This document shows positions 44,684 through 53,688 of a DNA stretch of 64,000 nt, piece after piece. Source of the stretch: Planctomycetota bacterium (GTDB taxonomy: Bacteria; Planctomycetota; Phycisphaerae; Phycisphaerales; UBA1924); contig JAFLCN010000004.1 in assembly GCA_017303555.1 (NCBI GenBank), forward strand, positions 124,001 to 188,000. Direction: 5' to 3'. The position numbers and the translations under genes are program-made. Within the stretch, counting starts at the first letter, position 1, and each line of letters opens with the position of its first letter. The notes below the pieces were generated by a model. The model saw only the letters and a program-made list of their open reading frames with translations. It was not told the origin of the DNA and did not search any database.

Positions 44684-45805
44684 TTAACCCTTGCCGATAT
44701 CGTCGTCCTCATCAAGGTCGGTGCGGCCGATGGTCCGGCCCAACTTATGCACCTTGTCGCGGAGATCGGCGGGGTTCTTCGACTTGTCGATCATCTCTTC
44801 CGCCGACACCTTTCCGGCCATGTACAGGCTCCAAAGGTGATCGTCCAATAACTGCATGCCGAATTTCTTTCCGGTCTGGATCGCGGAGTCGATTCGGAAG
44901 GTCTTGGCTTCGCGGATGAGGTTGGAAATGGCCGGGGTGACCACCAGGAACTCGTACGCCGCCACCATGCCCGGCTGGTCCACGCGGCTCAGAAGCTGCT
45001 GGCTGAGGACGCAGATCAAGGCCGTGGAGAGCTGCACTCTGATCTGGTTCTGTTGGGTGACCGGGAAGGCGTCCACCAGACGGTCGATCGTCTTGGCGGC
45101 ACCCGTTGTGTGCAACGTACCGAAGACCAAGTGGCCCGTTTCGGCGGCTCGGACGGCGGCCTCGATCGTCTCGAGATCGCGCATTTCGCCCACCAGGATC
45201 ACGTCCGGGTCCTGACGGAGCACGCGCCGGAGGGCCTCGGAGAAGCTGGGGACGTCGTTGCCAACTTCGCGCTGGTTGACGATCGATTTCTTGTGCTTGT
45301 GGTAATACTCGATCGGGTCTTCCATCGTGACCAGGTGGCGGTCCATGGTCTGGTTGATGAAGTCGATCATGGTCGCCAGCGAGGTCGTCTTACCCGAGCC
45401 GGTCGGCCCGGTGACGAGAAACATGCCTCGGGGACGGCGGATCAGTTCCTGACAGATGCCGGGAAGGCCGATCTGCTCGAAGGTGAGCAGGCGGTTGGGA
45501 ATCTGACGCAGAACGATCGCAAGGTCGCCACGCTGGCGGAAGACCGAGACGCGGAAACGGGCCGCTTCGCCGTAGGCAAAGCCGTAGTCGGTGCCGCCCT
45601 CTTCCTGGAGTTCCTGCTGGTTGCGCTCCGGCGTGATCGACTTCATCAGCGAGACCATGTCGTCGGAATCGAGGACTTTGGTCGCGAGGTTTCGCAGGTG
45701 GCCGTGAAGGCGGATGGTCGGCGGGCGGCCGACGGTGAGGTGAAGGTCGCTGGCGCCCTGCTTGACGACGGTGTCGAGGAGGCGGTCGATTTGCATCGTG
45801 GACAT
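44684..45805 (-). CDS. pilT: Twitching-motility retraction ATPase PilT
   Basis: A 373-residue hexameric ATPase that powers pilus retraction. It lacks the zinc site of PilB proteins and has the PilT marks: N-terminal ASDLHLTVGRPP, Walker A GPTGSGKTTS, LVGEMRDLETIEAA, TLHTTGAAKTIDR and the C-terminal AISNLIRE motif (AIRNLIRE in classic PilT). Its presence argues that the 30-47 kb cluster builds a retractable type IV pilus rather than only a secretion pseudopilus. It lies 23 bases after the second PilB-type gene and before PilB copy 1. Confidence 0.94.
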   Translation of the reverse strand: MSTMQIDRLLDTVVKQGASDLHLTVGRPPTIRLHGHLRNLATKVLDSDDMVSLMKSITPERNQQELQEEGGTDYGFAYGEAARFRVSVFRQRGDLAIVLRQIPNRLLTFEQIGLPGICQELIRRPRGMFLVTGPTGSGKTTSLATMIDFINQTMDRHLVTMEDPIEYYHKHKKSIVNQREVGNDVPSFSEALRRVLRQDPDVILVGEMRDLETIEAAVRAAETGHLVFGTLHTTGAAKTIDRLVDAFPVTQQNQIRVQLSTALICVLSQQLLSRVDQPGMVAAYEFLVVTPAISNLIREAKTFRIDSAIQTGKKFGMQLLDDHLWSLYMAGKVSAEEMIDKSKNPADLRDKVHKLGRTIGRTDLDEDDDIGKG

Positions 45806-45828
45806 GCGGAGTTCCTAGGCAGTGCGGG

Positions 45829-47556
45829 CTATTGGTTATCCAGGTCCGCCTGAGCGACGCTGGCGACTTCGTCCGGAGTGGTCATTCCGTTCATGCACTT
45901 GACCTTGCCGTCGGCGACGAGAGGCCTCATGCCGTTGGCGAGCGCGGCCTTGCGGAGCTCGGAGATGGGGGCGAGATTGAACGCGAGCTCGCGGATGGCC
46001 GAGTTCATGCTCATCATCTCATAGATGCCGCGCCGGCCACGGTAACCGGTGCTCACGCAGTTGTCGCAGCCGGTGCCCTTCATGAGTTTGCCGCTCTTGG
46101 CTTCTTCTTCCGAGATACCGACGAGCTTCAGGTACTTGGGGTCCATTTTCTCGTAGGGGTACGGCGCGTTGCAGTTTTTGCAGTTGATACGGATGAGTCG
46201 CTGGCCCATCACCGCCTGGATGGAGCTGGCGACGAGGAACGGCTTCACGCCCATGTCGATCAGACGGGTGATCGCGCTCGGGGCGTCGTTGGTGTGCAGC
46301 GTGCTGAACACAAGGTGGCCCGTCAGCGCGGCCTGAATCGCGATTTCGGCCACTTCCTTATCGCGGATTTCGCCGACCAGAATAATGTTGGGCGCCTGAC
46401 GCAACATCGAGCGGAGAATCGAGCTGAACGTCAGGCCGATGTGATCCTTCACCTGGCACTGGTTGATGCCGTCGAAGTTGTATTCGACCGGGTCCTCGGC
46501 GGTGATGATCTTCTTGTCGGGACGGTTGAGAATATCGAGGGCCGTGTAGAGCGTGGTGGTCTTGCCCGAACCGGTCGGGCCGGTGACCAGGAAGATCCCG
46601 TTGGGACGCCGGATGATCTTGTTGAACGCCGCGAGATTGTCCGCCTCGAACCCGAGGTTGGCCAGGCCGATGCGGACGCTGTCGGGACGCAGAATACGGA
46701 GCACGACCGACTCGCCGTGATAGGCCGGGCACGCCGAGACGCGGAAATCGACGGAGACATCGTCCACGGGGATCTTGATGCGGCCGTCCTGCGGCACGCG
46801 CTTCTCGGCGATGTTCATGCCCGACATCAGCTTGAAGCGGCTGAGCAGAGCGTTCTGCATGCGCTTGGGCAGGTTGTCGCGCTCGATACAGACGCCGTCG
46901 ATGCGATACCGCAGGCGGACTCGGTCGCCCATCGGTTCGATGTGGATATCGCTGGCCCGCATCTTCACGGCCTCGACAAGGATGCGGTTGCAGAGCTTGA
47001 CGATCGGGGCGTCTTCGCTCGCGACGTCGATGGACTTATCGACGGACTTGTCCACCGACTTGTCGATCGAGTTGGTGACGAGCGACTTGCCCGGGTCGGG
47101 CTTTGCCGCGGCCGCGGCGCCCCCACTCCCGCCGCCTTCCAGGAACTTCTTGATCGCCGAACGCGGAGCGAGAAGCGGCTCGATCTCGAGGTTGAGCCGG
47201 AAGCGGAGCATATCGACCAGTTCGAGGTCGAGCGGGTCGTGAACGACGAGCTTCAACCGGCCCGCGACCTTGCCGATGGGCAGGATCTGGTGCTTTTTGA
47301 CAAGGTCTTCGGGGATGAGTTTGAGGTCGATCTTGGCGGCGTTGCCGGATGCGGCCGGGTCGAAGAACTCGTATCCGAACTGTGTCGCGAGGGCCTTGGC
47401 GACTTGTTCTTCCTTGGCGAAGCCCTGTTCGATCAGGACATCGCCGATGCGTTTGCCGGAGCCCTTCGAGGCTGCCGCGGCCTTTTCGATCTGATCGCGG
47501 GTCGCGAAGCCCCACTCCACCAGAATTTCGCCGAGTTTCTTGCGGGATCGTGCCAT
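45829..47556 (-). CDS. PilB/GspE-type assembly ATPase (copy 2)
   Basis: A 575-residue ATPase and the first gene of the minus-strand pilus cluster. It carries two N-terminal MshEN-like repeats (LGEILVEWGFATRDQI and GDVLIEQGFAKEEQV), which in related proteins bind cyclic di-GMP. A linker with a short DKSV/DKSI tandem repeat is followed by the catalytic core: Walker A GPTGSGKTTT, LVGEIRDKEVAE, TLHTNDAPSA and a zinc site CKNC...CDNC. Start at 47556; longer frames run into the divergent promoter region. How it shares work with copy 1 is unknown. Confidence 0.93.
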   Translation of the reverse strand: MARSRKKLGEILVEWGFATRDQIEKAAAASKGSGKRIGDVLIEQGFAKEEQVAKALATQFGYEFFDPAASGNAAKIDLKLIPEDLVKKHQILPIGKVAGRLKLVVHDPLDLELVDMLRFRLNLEIEPLLAPRSAIKKFLEGGGSGGAAAAAKPDPGKSLVTNSIDKSVDKSVDKSIDVASEDAPIVKLCNRILVEAVKMRASDIHIEPMGDRVRLRYRIDGVCIERDNLPKRMQNALLSRFKLMSGMNIAEKRVPQDGRIKIPVDDVSVDFRVSACPAYHGESVVLRILRPDSVRIGLANLGFEADNLAAFNKIIRRPNGIFLVTGPTGSGKTTTLYTALDILNRPDKKIITAEDPVEYNFDGINQCQVKDHIGLTFSSILRSMLRQAPNIILVGEIRDKEVAEIAIQAALTGHLVFSTLHTNDAPSAITRLIDMGVKPFLVASSIQAVMGQRLIRINCKNCNAPYPYEKMDPKYLKLVGISEEEAKSGKLMKGTGCDNCVSTGYRGRRGIYEMMSMNSAIRELAFNLAPISELRKAALANGMRPLVADGKVKCMNGMTTPDEVASVAQADLDNQ

Positions 47557-47687
47557 GGTCTTGGTCGCTGATTCCGGACAGGAGGAAGAGATGGAGAAGG
47601 CCGGGAATTGCCGCGGACGCGGCGAACGGAAGGAACCCGAAGAGTAGCATTCACGGGCCCGAGCGGGACGCTGGCCGGGCGGTGAAA

Positions 47688-48410
47688 ATGCAGACGACGG
47701 GAACGAGAACAACACCGGATTCGACGCGCCGACTCGGCGTGGTGATCACGGCGGGGCCGACCCAGGAGCCGATCGACGAGGTACGGTTTATTGGAAACCG
47801 CTCGTCGGGCAGGCTTGGCATCGCGCTGGCGGAAGCCGCGTGCGCGAGAGGCCACGGCGTCACGCTGTTGCTCGGTCCGATCCCCGCACGAGAACCCGAC
47901 GATATCGGGCGGTCTTTGACAGGCATCCGTACGCACGGGAGCGTCCATCGGTTCCGGACGACCGACGACCTCGCCGGTCTGCTGGATGAATACGGCGCGA
48001 AGGCCGATGTGATCGTGATGAGCGCCGCCGTTGCCGACTACCGCCCGAAGCAGGGATCGGCGGAGGGGAAGATTCGCCGGGCGGACGCGGGTTTGACGCT
48101 CGAACTCGAATCCACACCGGACCTGCTCGCCGGGCTCGGAAGAAATCGCAGGCCGGGGCAACTGCTGGTCGGCTTTGCGCTCGAACCTCGGGAGCGGCTG
48201 CTGGAATCGGCGCGCCGGAAGCTGGAACGAAAGGCGATCGACCTGATTGTGGCCAATCCGCTCGAGACGATGGAATCGGGCGAGATTGATGCGCGGGTCT
48301 TGGCAAGAAACGGGCAGGAGTTCGCGACCGAGGGCCCCGTCACCAAGGCGGCGTTTGCTCCGTGGCTGCTGGACATCATTGAGCAGGCGAGCGCTTCCAT
48401 GTCGGCGTGA
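47688..48410 (+). CDS. coaB: Phosphopantothenate-cysteine ligase, stand-alone CoaB
   Basis: Joins cysteine to 4'-phosphopantothenate in coenzyme A synthesis. In most bacteria this domain is fused behind a decarboxylase (CoaBC); here only the ligase part is present in 240 residues. Family marks are VITAGPTQEPIDEVRFIGNRSSG at the nucleotide site (TAGPT...NRSSG), VIVMSAAVADYRP and LVGFALE. The ATG at 47688 is chosen because the homology begins just after it. It is divergent from the pilus cluster. The CoaC decarboxylase must be encoded elsewhere. Confidence 0.88.
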   Translation: MQTTGTRTTPDSTRRLGVVITAGPTQEPIDEVRFIGNRSSGRLGIALAEAACARGHGVTLLLGPIPAREPDDIGRSLTGIRTHGSVHRFRTTDDLAGLLDEYGAKADVIVMSAAVADYRPKQGSAEGKIRRADAGLTLELESTPDLLAGLGRNRRPGQLLVGFALEPRERLLESARRKLERKAIDLIVANPLETMESGEIDARVLARNGQEFATEGPVTKAAFAPWLLDIIEQASASMSA

Positions 48411-48428
48411 GCCCACGAACAATCGGGC

Positions 48429-50264
48429 ATGCCCGATCGAAAGCCACGACGCCACGGAGAGCCGCGAAACGGTGCTCGCCAGGGGCGTGATGACGGACGC
48501 AGAGAGCAACCCGAGCGCGGGCAGGGGATCGCGCGGGGTGTGCGGATCGTCTTCGAAGATGACGACTTGCTGGTGGTCGACAAGCCGTGCGGGATGCTCT
48601 CGGCGTATGTGGGAGGCCCGCGGGGCGAAGGCTACGAAGGGGATGACCTCTTCTCGCTCGTAAAGAAGTATGTCCGGAGCCGGGCACGCTCGCGCGCTCG
48701 CATCCCCGTGTACGTGGTGCACCGGCTTGATCGCGAAGTCTCGGGGCTGATGATCTTCGCCAAGAGCGAACGATCGCTGCACTGGCTCAAGGAAGACCTG
48801 CGGGCGAGGCGCTTGAGCAGGTTGTACATCGCGGTTGTCGAAGGCGAAATCCCGACAACCGGTCCGCAATCATCCGGAACGGTGCAGAGCTATCTGCGCG
48901 AGAACGCGAAGGGAATCGTGGAAAGCGGACCGACGCCCGCGCCGGGCTCCGGACGGCCGGGGAGCGAAGAAGCGAAGCTCGCGGTGACGCACTGGCGCTG
49001 CGTCAACTCGGGGCGGGGGCATTCGCTGCTGCAGATCCGGCTCGAGACGGGGCGCAAGAACCAGATCCGCGTGCACATGAAAGAACTGGGGCATTCGATC
49101 GCGGGCGATCGGCGATACGGCGCGACGACGGACCCGATCGGGCGCGTCTGCCTGCACGCGGGCGAACTCGGGTTTGTCCACGCCTTCACCGGCCGGCCGC
49201 TGAAGTTGAAGAGCCTCATCCCGCGCGACTTTTTCAAGCTTGTCGGCGCGGGGCGAGACGAGGCTGCTGCGATCGAACAAGGCGGGCTCGATACACCGGC
49301 ACCCCCCACACCCCCCACCGTTGAACGCCCGCGTTCGTCCGCACCGGACGCCGGCTGGGATCACGTGGCCGGTTGGTACGACAAATTGATCGAGGAGGGG
49401 CGGAGCGACCATTTTGAGAAGGTGATTGTGCCGGGCACGCTGCGCCTGCTCGAACCCGCACAGGGGCAACGAATCCTTGATCTCGCGTGCGGACAGGGTT
49501 CGTTCTGCCGCACGCTGGCGCGGCTCGGCGTTCAGGTGACCGGGGTGGATGCGGCGCCGAAGCTGATCGAAGCGGCGCGGCGCGCATCACAGGAATTGCG
49601 CCCGGCCCCCGTGTTCGAAATCGGCGACGCCCGTCAGATCGGCGCGATGGCTCTTCAAGACGCTTCGTTCGACAGCGCGACCTGCCTGATGGCGCTCATG
49701 AATATCGAGCCGCTCGCGCCACTCTTTTCGGGTCTCGCGAAAAAGCTCCGGGGCGGTGGACGATTCGTCTCCGTTCTTTTGCACCCCGCGTTTCGATCGC
49801 CGGGGCAGACGAGTTGGGGCTGGGAAAGCGGGGAGACATCAACGCGGAGAACCTCGCAAGGCCACGCAGAGCCGCACCGAGAAAAGCCGGCTCCACGCAA
49901 ATCGGCCAGGTTCGAACGGCTCGCACGCACAGGACGGCAGTCACGGGACGATGGACAGCGGGCGAACTCGACGGATCGGCAGTACCGACGCGTGGACGGT
50001 TACCTCTCGGCCGGGCACAGAGAGATCGTCATGAATCCGGGCGCGGCATCGGGCGGCGCGGACCGCGTTGTCACGCTCACGCATCACCGCCCCATCCAGA
50101 CGTACATCCGCCTGCTGCGCGAAGCGGGATTCCTGATCGACGCGCTCGAAGAGTGGCCGAGCGCGCGGGAGAGCGAGCCGGGTCCGCGAGCGGCCGAAGA
50201 GAACCGCGCTCGCCGCGAGATCCCCATGTTCCTCGCGATCCGCGCCGTCCGGAGCGCGGGCTAA
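48429..50264 (+). CDS. RluA-type pseudouridine synthase fused to SAM methyltransferase
   Basis: A 611-residue two-enzyme protein. Residues about 38-285 are an RluA-family pseudouridine synthase: DLLVVDKPCGM, catalytic Asp in HRLDREVSGL, and the RNA-binding LETGRKNQIRVHM. A Pro/Thr linker follows. Residues about 310-611 form a class I methyltransferase with motif I LDLACGQGSFCRTLARLG and a C-terminal RREIPMFLAIRA. About 50 low-complexity Arg/Ser-rich residues (bases 49825-49985) interrupt the methyltransferase between the strand HPAFRSPGQTSWGW and YRRVDGYLS. The start is uncertain because the first 35 residues are not conserved. It starts 18 bases after coaB and ends in a 4-base convergent overlap with the aminopeptidase. 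Confidence 0.85.
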   Translation: MPDRKPRRHGEPRNGARQGRDDGRREQPERGQGIARGVRIVFEDDDLLVVDKPCGMLSAYVGGPRGEGYEGDDLFSLVKKYVRSRARSRARIPVYVVHRLDREVSGLMIFAKSERSLHWLKEDLRARRLSRLYIAVVEGEIPTTGPQSSGTVQSYLRENAKGIVESGPTPAPGSGRPGSEEAKLAVTHWRCVNSGRGHSLLQIRLETGRKNQIRVHMKELGHSIAGDRRYGATTDPIGRVCLHAGELGFVHAFTGRPLKLKSLIPRDFFKLVGAGRDEAAAIEQGGLDTPAPPTPPTVERPRSSAPDAGWDHVAGWYDKLIEEGRSDHFEKVIVPGTLRLLEPAQGQRILDLACGQGSFCRTLARLGVQVTGVDAAPKLIEAARRASQELRPAPVFEIGDARQIGAMALQDASFDSATCLMALMNIEPLAPLFSGLAKKLRGGGRFVSVLLHPAFRSPGQTSWGWESGETSTRRTSQGHAEPHREKPAPRKSARFERLARTGRQSRDDGQRANSTDRQYRRVDGYLSAGHREIVMNPGAASGGADRVVTLTHHRPIQTYIRLLREAGFLIDALEEWPSARESEPGPRAAEENRARREIPMFLAIRAVRSAG

Positions 50265-52687
50265 GGACAGATGAGCTGGTCGTACGCGCTCGCGAAGATC
50301 ACAAAGTCGGCGTCGTCGGTCAGGCCGTCGCCGTTGAAATCCGCGGCCATCGTGACGAGCACGTTGTAGGCGTCGGCGAAGATCACGAAGTCGGAATCAT
50401 CGACCGAGCCGTCTGCGTTCAGGTCGCACGGGCACGAACCGGGGTTCACCGTAAACCGCAGAATCGTCGAGCCGGGAACGGTTGTGCCCGCAACGCCATC
50501 GCCGGTCGGGTGGCCCGAAGGATCGGATGGAGCGAAGTCGTCGCCGTCGAGCGATTGCCCGCTCGCAACCGAGGTCGGATCGCCAACGAGCCGCACGGAA
50601 TATGTGCTCGGGCTGAGTTTCGTTGCGAAGCCCAGCGTGACGGTCTGCGTGCCCGGCGTGTACGCGAATGAGAAAGGCACGGGTTCGCCGCTGTCGCGCG
50701 TCACTTGGAACTGGGATTCGGATGACGCGACGTTCTCGCTGAAAGTCAGAGTGATCGCCGCCGGAGAACCCGCGAAATCCGAGGAGGCGCCGGGCAACGG
50801 AGTTGATTCAAGGATCACCGGGGGACCTTGCAACGGCGCTTCACCCGCGACGCCGTAGTTCAGAATCCAGTTGTTCGGGTCAAAGAACAGGTCGGAAGCG
50901 GGCGAAACACCCGACGAACGAACGAAGAAGCTTGTGCGCGCACTCGGGATCACCGTGTGGTCCACCGGTCCCGACGCCGTGGACAGCCGCACGAGCACCG
51001 GATTGGTGAAGAGAGGCCAACCCTGATCCTGCGTCTGGCGAACGTGGAAGCGCGTCCAGTACTTGCCGTTGAGCGAGAACGTCTGCAACCCCTTGGCATA
51101 CGAGGGCGCACCGATTCCGAACACCCATTGATCGAAGAACCAGCCGAGCGATCTGCCGCTCACCTGCTCGCAGATGGTTCGGAAATCGTCTGTCGTTGCG
51201 GCCGAACCCTGATACGTTGATCGCCAACTCGCGAGGATGTCGTAGAAGACCGCATCCCCGACCACGCCACGGAGCATGTGCAGCACCCACGCGGCCTTTC
51301 GATACGTCAGGTCTCGGCTGAACATCCGCACCTCATCGGTGGTGTCGAAGATGTAGACCGAATCACCGACGTTCTCGAACTGCGGCTTCGAGCCGATCAT
51401 GTAGTTCTGCAGCGCGATCGCGCCCGCCGAACCGGGCTTGTGCTCCGCCCAGATCGCCTCGGTGTACGAGGCAAAGCCCTCGTTGAGCCAGAGATCGCTC
51501 CAGGTGCGGCAGGTCACGTTGTCGCCCCACCACTGATGCCCGAGCTCGTGGATCGTCACCTGCTCGGCGAAGTTGCCCTGCCCCGACATGGTCTGGTGCT
51601 CCATGCCTCCGGCGAAGGGGAAGTGGTAGATGCCGTAGCCCTCGTTCGGGAACGGGTATTCGCCGAAGAGCGGGCGAATCGCATCGAGCATCGGCGCGAC
51701 CTGCTCCCACGCGGCACGCCGCACGGGCGTATCCGAAGCAGAAAAGATGTAGAAGCGAAGCGGAAACAAAACCGGCCCCGAGTTCGGGAGCGCCGCGCCG
51801 GAGTAGTTCATCGTCCAGTGGTTGTACTTGGCGAGGCTGAAGCACGTGAGGTAGGTCGCAGCCGGATACGCGCTCGCCCAGTGGCTCACGATCTTGTCGC
51901 CCGCGATCGGCGTGCTGCTCAGCAGTGTGCCGTTCGAGACTGAGGTCAGCAACGCATCGTGCGTCAGCGTCAATTCCCAGGTTGCCTTGTCCGTGTTGTC
52001 GCCGGGCAGGCCGACATCGCCGTCTTTGCACGCCCACCATGTTCCGGCATCGAACGGCTCGCTGAAGCTGCTGGCAACGGGAAGACCATCCTGCGCCGCC
52101 CAGAGCATCCCGCTCTGACCCGCCGCGGCAACCCCGCTGTAGGGAATCGTGACGACGATCGTCTCGCCGGCGTTGTACGCGCGATCGAGGATGATCGTGC
52201 GGGTGCGGACGCCGGCCTGCACCGGCGGCGCGACGGGGACGCCGTTGACGAGCACCTGGCCCGGCGTCATCGCCGGAGCGAGCGCGAACGTGAACTCGCT
52301 GAGCCCATCGACAAGGCTCTTCATCGTGATGACGGAAGTCCCTGCGAGCGTCTGCGTCGATGGAAAGACCTCGAGCGTGAGCTGATTGTGAAGGACGTCG
52401 GTGTCGCCCGGAGCGCCGCGATCCTGGAATGGATTTTCGGAGGGTGCGCGACCGGCGCGATGCAGCATCCGGAGCAGGGCCGCCTTGCCACACGCCTCGT
52501 CTTCGGTCGGGCAGTCTCCCGGGCCATGAGCGCGCGACAGGGCCGGCGCGCCGGATAATCCCGCGCACGCTCCGAGAGCGGCGAAAGCGGGGACAAAGCT
52601 TCGAATCAACCCGGTGGCCCCTCCACTGCGCTGCCAAACGCCCTCACGGCTCCGGCGGCTACCCAGCGACAATCGTACCGACATCAT
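50261..52687 (-). CDS. Secreted M1 aminopeptidase with Ig-like and dockerin-type C-terminus
   Basis: A zinc metallopeptidase of about 808 residues that removes N-terminal amino acids. The exopeptidase motif GGMEH and the zinc site HELGHQWW...NEGFASY (HExxH-x18-E) are intact. An export signal is seen near residues 28-50. After the M1 domain comes an Ig-like domain (about 640-740). The C-terminus is a dockerin-like pair of EF-hand loops, DLNADGSVDDSD and DFNGDGLTDDAD. Starts at 52687 or 52684 (two adjacent ATG) have a weak ribosome site; the frame stays open to 52933. The dockerin suggests attachment to a cohesin-bearing or surface complex, as in other planctomycete secreted proteins. Confidence 0.9.
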   Translation of the reverse strand: MMSVRLSLGSRRSREGVWQRSGGATGLIRSFVPAFAALGACAGLSGAPALSRAHGPGDCPTEDEACGKAALLRMLHRAGRAPSENPFQDRGAPGDTDVLHNQLTLEVFPSTQTLAGTSVITMKSLVDGLSEFTFALAPAMTPGQVLVNGVPVAPPVQAGVRTRTIILDRAYNAGETIVVTIPYSGVAAAGQSGMLWAAQDGLPVASSFSEPFDAGTWWACKDGDVGLPGDNTDKATWELTLTHDALLTSVSNGTLLSSTPIAGDKIVSHWASAYPAATYLTCFSLAKYNHWTMNYSGAALPNSGPVLFPLRFYIFSASDTPVRRAAWEQVAPMLDAIRPLFGEYPFPNEGYGIYHFPFAGGMEHQTMSGQGNFAEQVTIHELGHQWWGDNVTCRTWSDLWLNEGFASYTEAIWAEHKPGSAGAIALQNYMIGSKPQFENVGDSVYIFDTTDEVRMFSRDLTYRKAAWVLHMLRGVVGDAVFYDILASWRSTYQGSAATTDDFRTICEQVSGRSLGWFFDQWVFGIGAPSYAKGLQTFSLNGKYWTRFHVRQTQDQGWPLFTNPVLVRLSTASGPVDHTVIPSARTSFFVRSSGVSPASDLFFDPNNWILNYGVAGEAPLQGPPVILESTPLPGASSDFAGSPAAITLTFSENVASSESQFQVTRDSGEPVPFSFAYTPGTQTVTLGFATKLSPSTYSVRLVGDPTSVASGQSLDGDDFAPSDPSGHPTGDGVAGTTVPGSTILRFTVNPGSCPCDLNADGSVDDSDFVIFADAYNVLVTMAADFNGDGLTDDADFVIFASAYDQLICP

Positions 52688-52828
52688 TCGGACAGAGGTA
52701 GGGCCCCGATGCAGAGAGCAGGCGAATTCCGCATACTTCGGACCGATATCTCGCGGCCGCGGAAGCCACCAGTATTCTGACCGAGCATGATCGCCCGAAC
52801 ACGGGGTGAACATGACCGCCGAGCGGGT

Positions 52829-52834
52829 TACAAT
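52829..52834 (+). promoter_or_regulatory. Candidate -10 box for tRNA-Gly
   Basis: TACAAT matches the -10 consensus at five of six positions and lies nine bases before the mature tRNA-Gly. No good -35 box was found at the usual spacing. Confidence 0.4.
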
Positions 52835-52843
52835 GGGAAGCAC

Positions 52844-52915
52844 GCGGGTGTAGCTCAGTGGTAGAGCGTCAGCCTTCCAAGCTGAATGTCGGGGGTTCAA
52901 ATCCCCTCGCCCGCT
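52844..52915 (+). tRNA. tRNA-Gly (anticodon TCC)
   Basis: The acceptor GCGGGTG pairs with CGCCCGC (one T-G pair). The anticodon stem TCAGC/GCTGA has loop CTTCCAA, giving TCC. The T arm has GGTTCAAATCC. The discriminator is T and CCA is not encoded. Confidence 0.95.
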
Positions 52916-52932
52916 TTGAGATCGAAAAGACA

Positions 52933-52972
52933 AAGGCCGCCGGGAGATCTCCGGCGGCCTTGTTTGTTTTTG
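52933..52972 (+). terminator. Rho-independent terminator after tRNA-Gly
   Basis: An 11-bp perfect stem AAGGCCGCCGG/CCGGCGGCCTT with a 7-base loop is followed by GTTTGTTTTTG, 17 bases beyond the tRNA. Confidence 0.9.
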
Positions 52973-53035
52973 TCAGTCGGCGATCTCGGGGGTTCCTTCC
53001 GACTCCGTCGGACCAGAATCACCCGACATGGCCCT

Positions 53036-53518
53036 TCAGTAGGTGTTGTACTTCACGCCGCGGCCGTCAACTTCTGAGTCGGGGCAGTTGGGGGTGACGT
53101 TGCCGGTCGTGGCGTCGTAGACCCAACCGAAGGCGCCGCCGAGGGTGCCGGTGAACGTGTTCTTGCCCTTGTTGGCGCCGACCGAGAGGGGCGGGACAAC
53201 GCGAACATACGGGCCGTAGATGACGCCGGTGCCGGCGTTCTTCGTGGGGCTGAAAGTCGTGCCGGCGATATCGGAGTACTGCGTGAGAGCGTTGGTGACA
53301 TCGGTCAGGGCCGGGTAGGTGCCGCCGTGTTCGGTCTGGAAGAGATCGAGCGCGCTGCGGAGGACTGCGAGATCGGCCATCACCGCGTTGTCGGCGGCGG
53401 CGGTTGCGCTGCGGCTCATGCGCGGCACGGCGATCGCGGCGAGGATCCCGAGGATCACGACGACGATCACGAGTTCAAGAAGGCTGAAGGCACGGCGGGT
53501 ACGAAGGGCAAATGACAT
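53036..53518 (-). CDS. GspG-like major pseudopilin / type IV pilin
   Basis: A 160-residue pilin-like protein of normal size, in contrast to the enlarged proteins at 35-41 kb. The leader MSFALRTRRA precedes FSLLELVIVVVILGILAAIA, with +5 Glu, and the VPRMS turn after the helix. The body contains ALDLFQTEHGGTYP, a GspG-type feature. The start at 53518 has GGAG eight bases upstream. It is last in the 53-63 kb operon order, 170 bases after the PilP/GspC-like gene, so it may also have its own promoter, as expected for an abundant subunit. Confidence 0.9.
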   Translation of the reverse strand: MSFALRTRRAFSLLELVIVVVILGILAAIAVPRMSRSATAAADNAVMADLAVLRSALDLFQTEHGGTYPALTDVTNALTQYSDIAGTTFSPTKNAGTGVIYGPYVRVVPPLSVGANKGKNTFTGTLGGAFGWVYDATTGNVTPNCPDSEVDGRGVKYNTY

Positions 53519-53688
53519 CGTCGATACTCCGGGGTGGTCGGGGTTCTGGCCCAACGCGGGCCGCGACGGCACGAACATCGAATTTTTGACGATGCGGCTT
53601 CAGCCACGGAATCCGGATGAGGGGGAGTCGGCACGCGGGGTCAACGGCCTGTACCGTCTGGAGAAGCTGCGTAATCGCCCGAAAGCGG

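Noticed and set aside
49487..50671. A frame +1 continuation suggesting that the methyltransferase is frameshifted
   Set aside because: The in-frame protein regains conserved methyltransferase sequence (YRRVDGYLS and the RREIPMFLAIRA end) after the insert, so no frameshift is needed.
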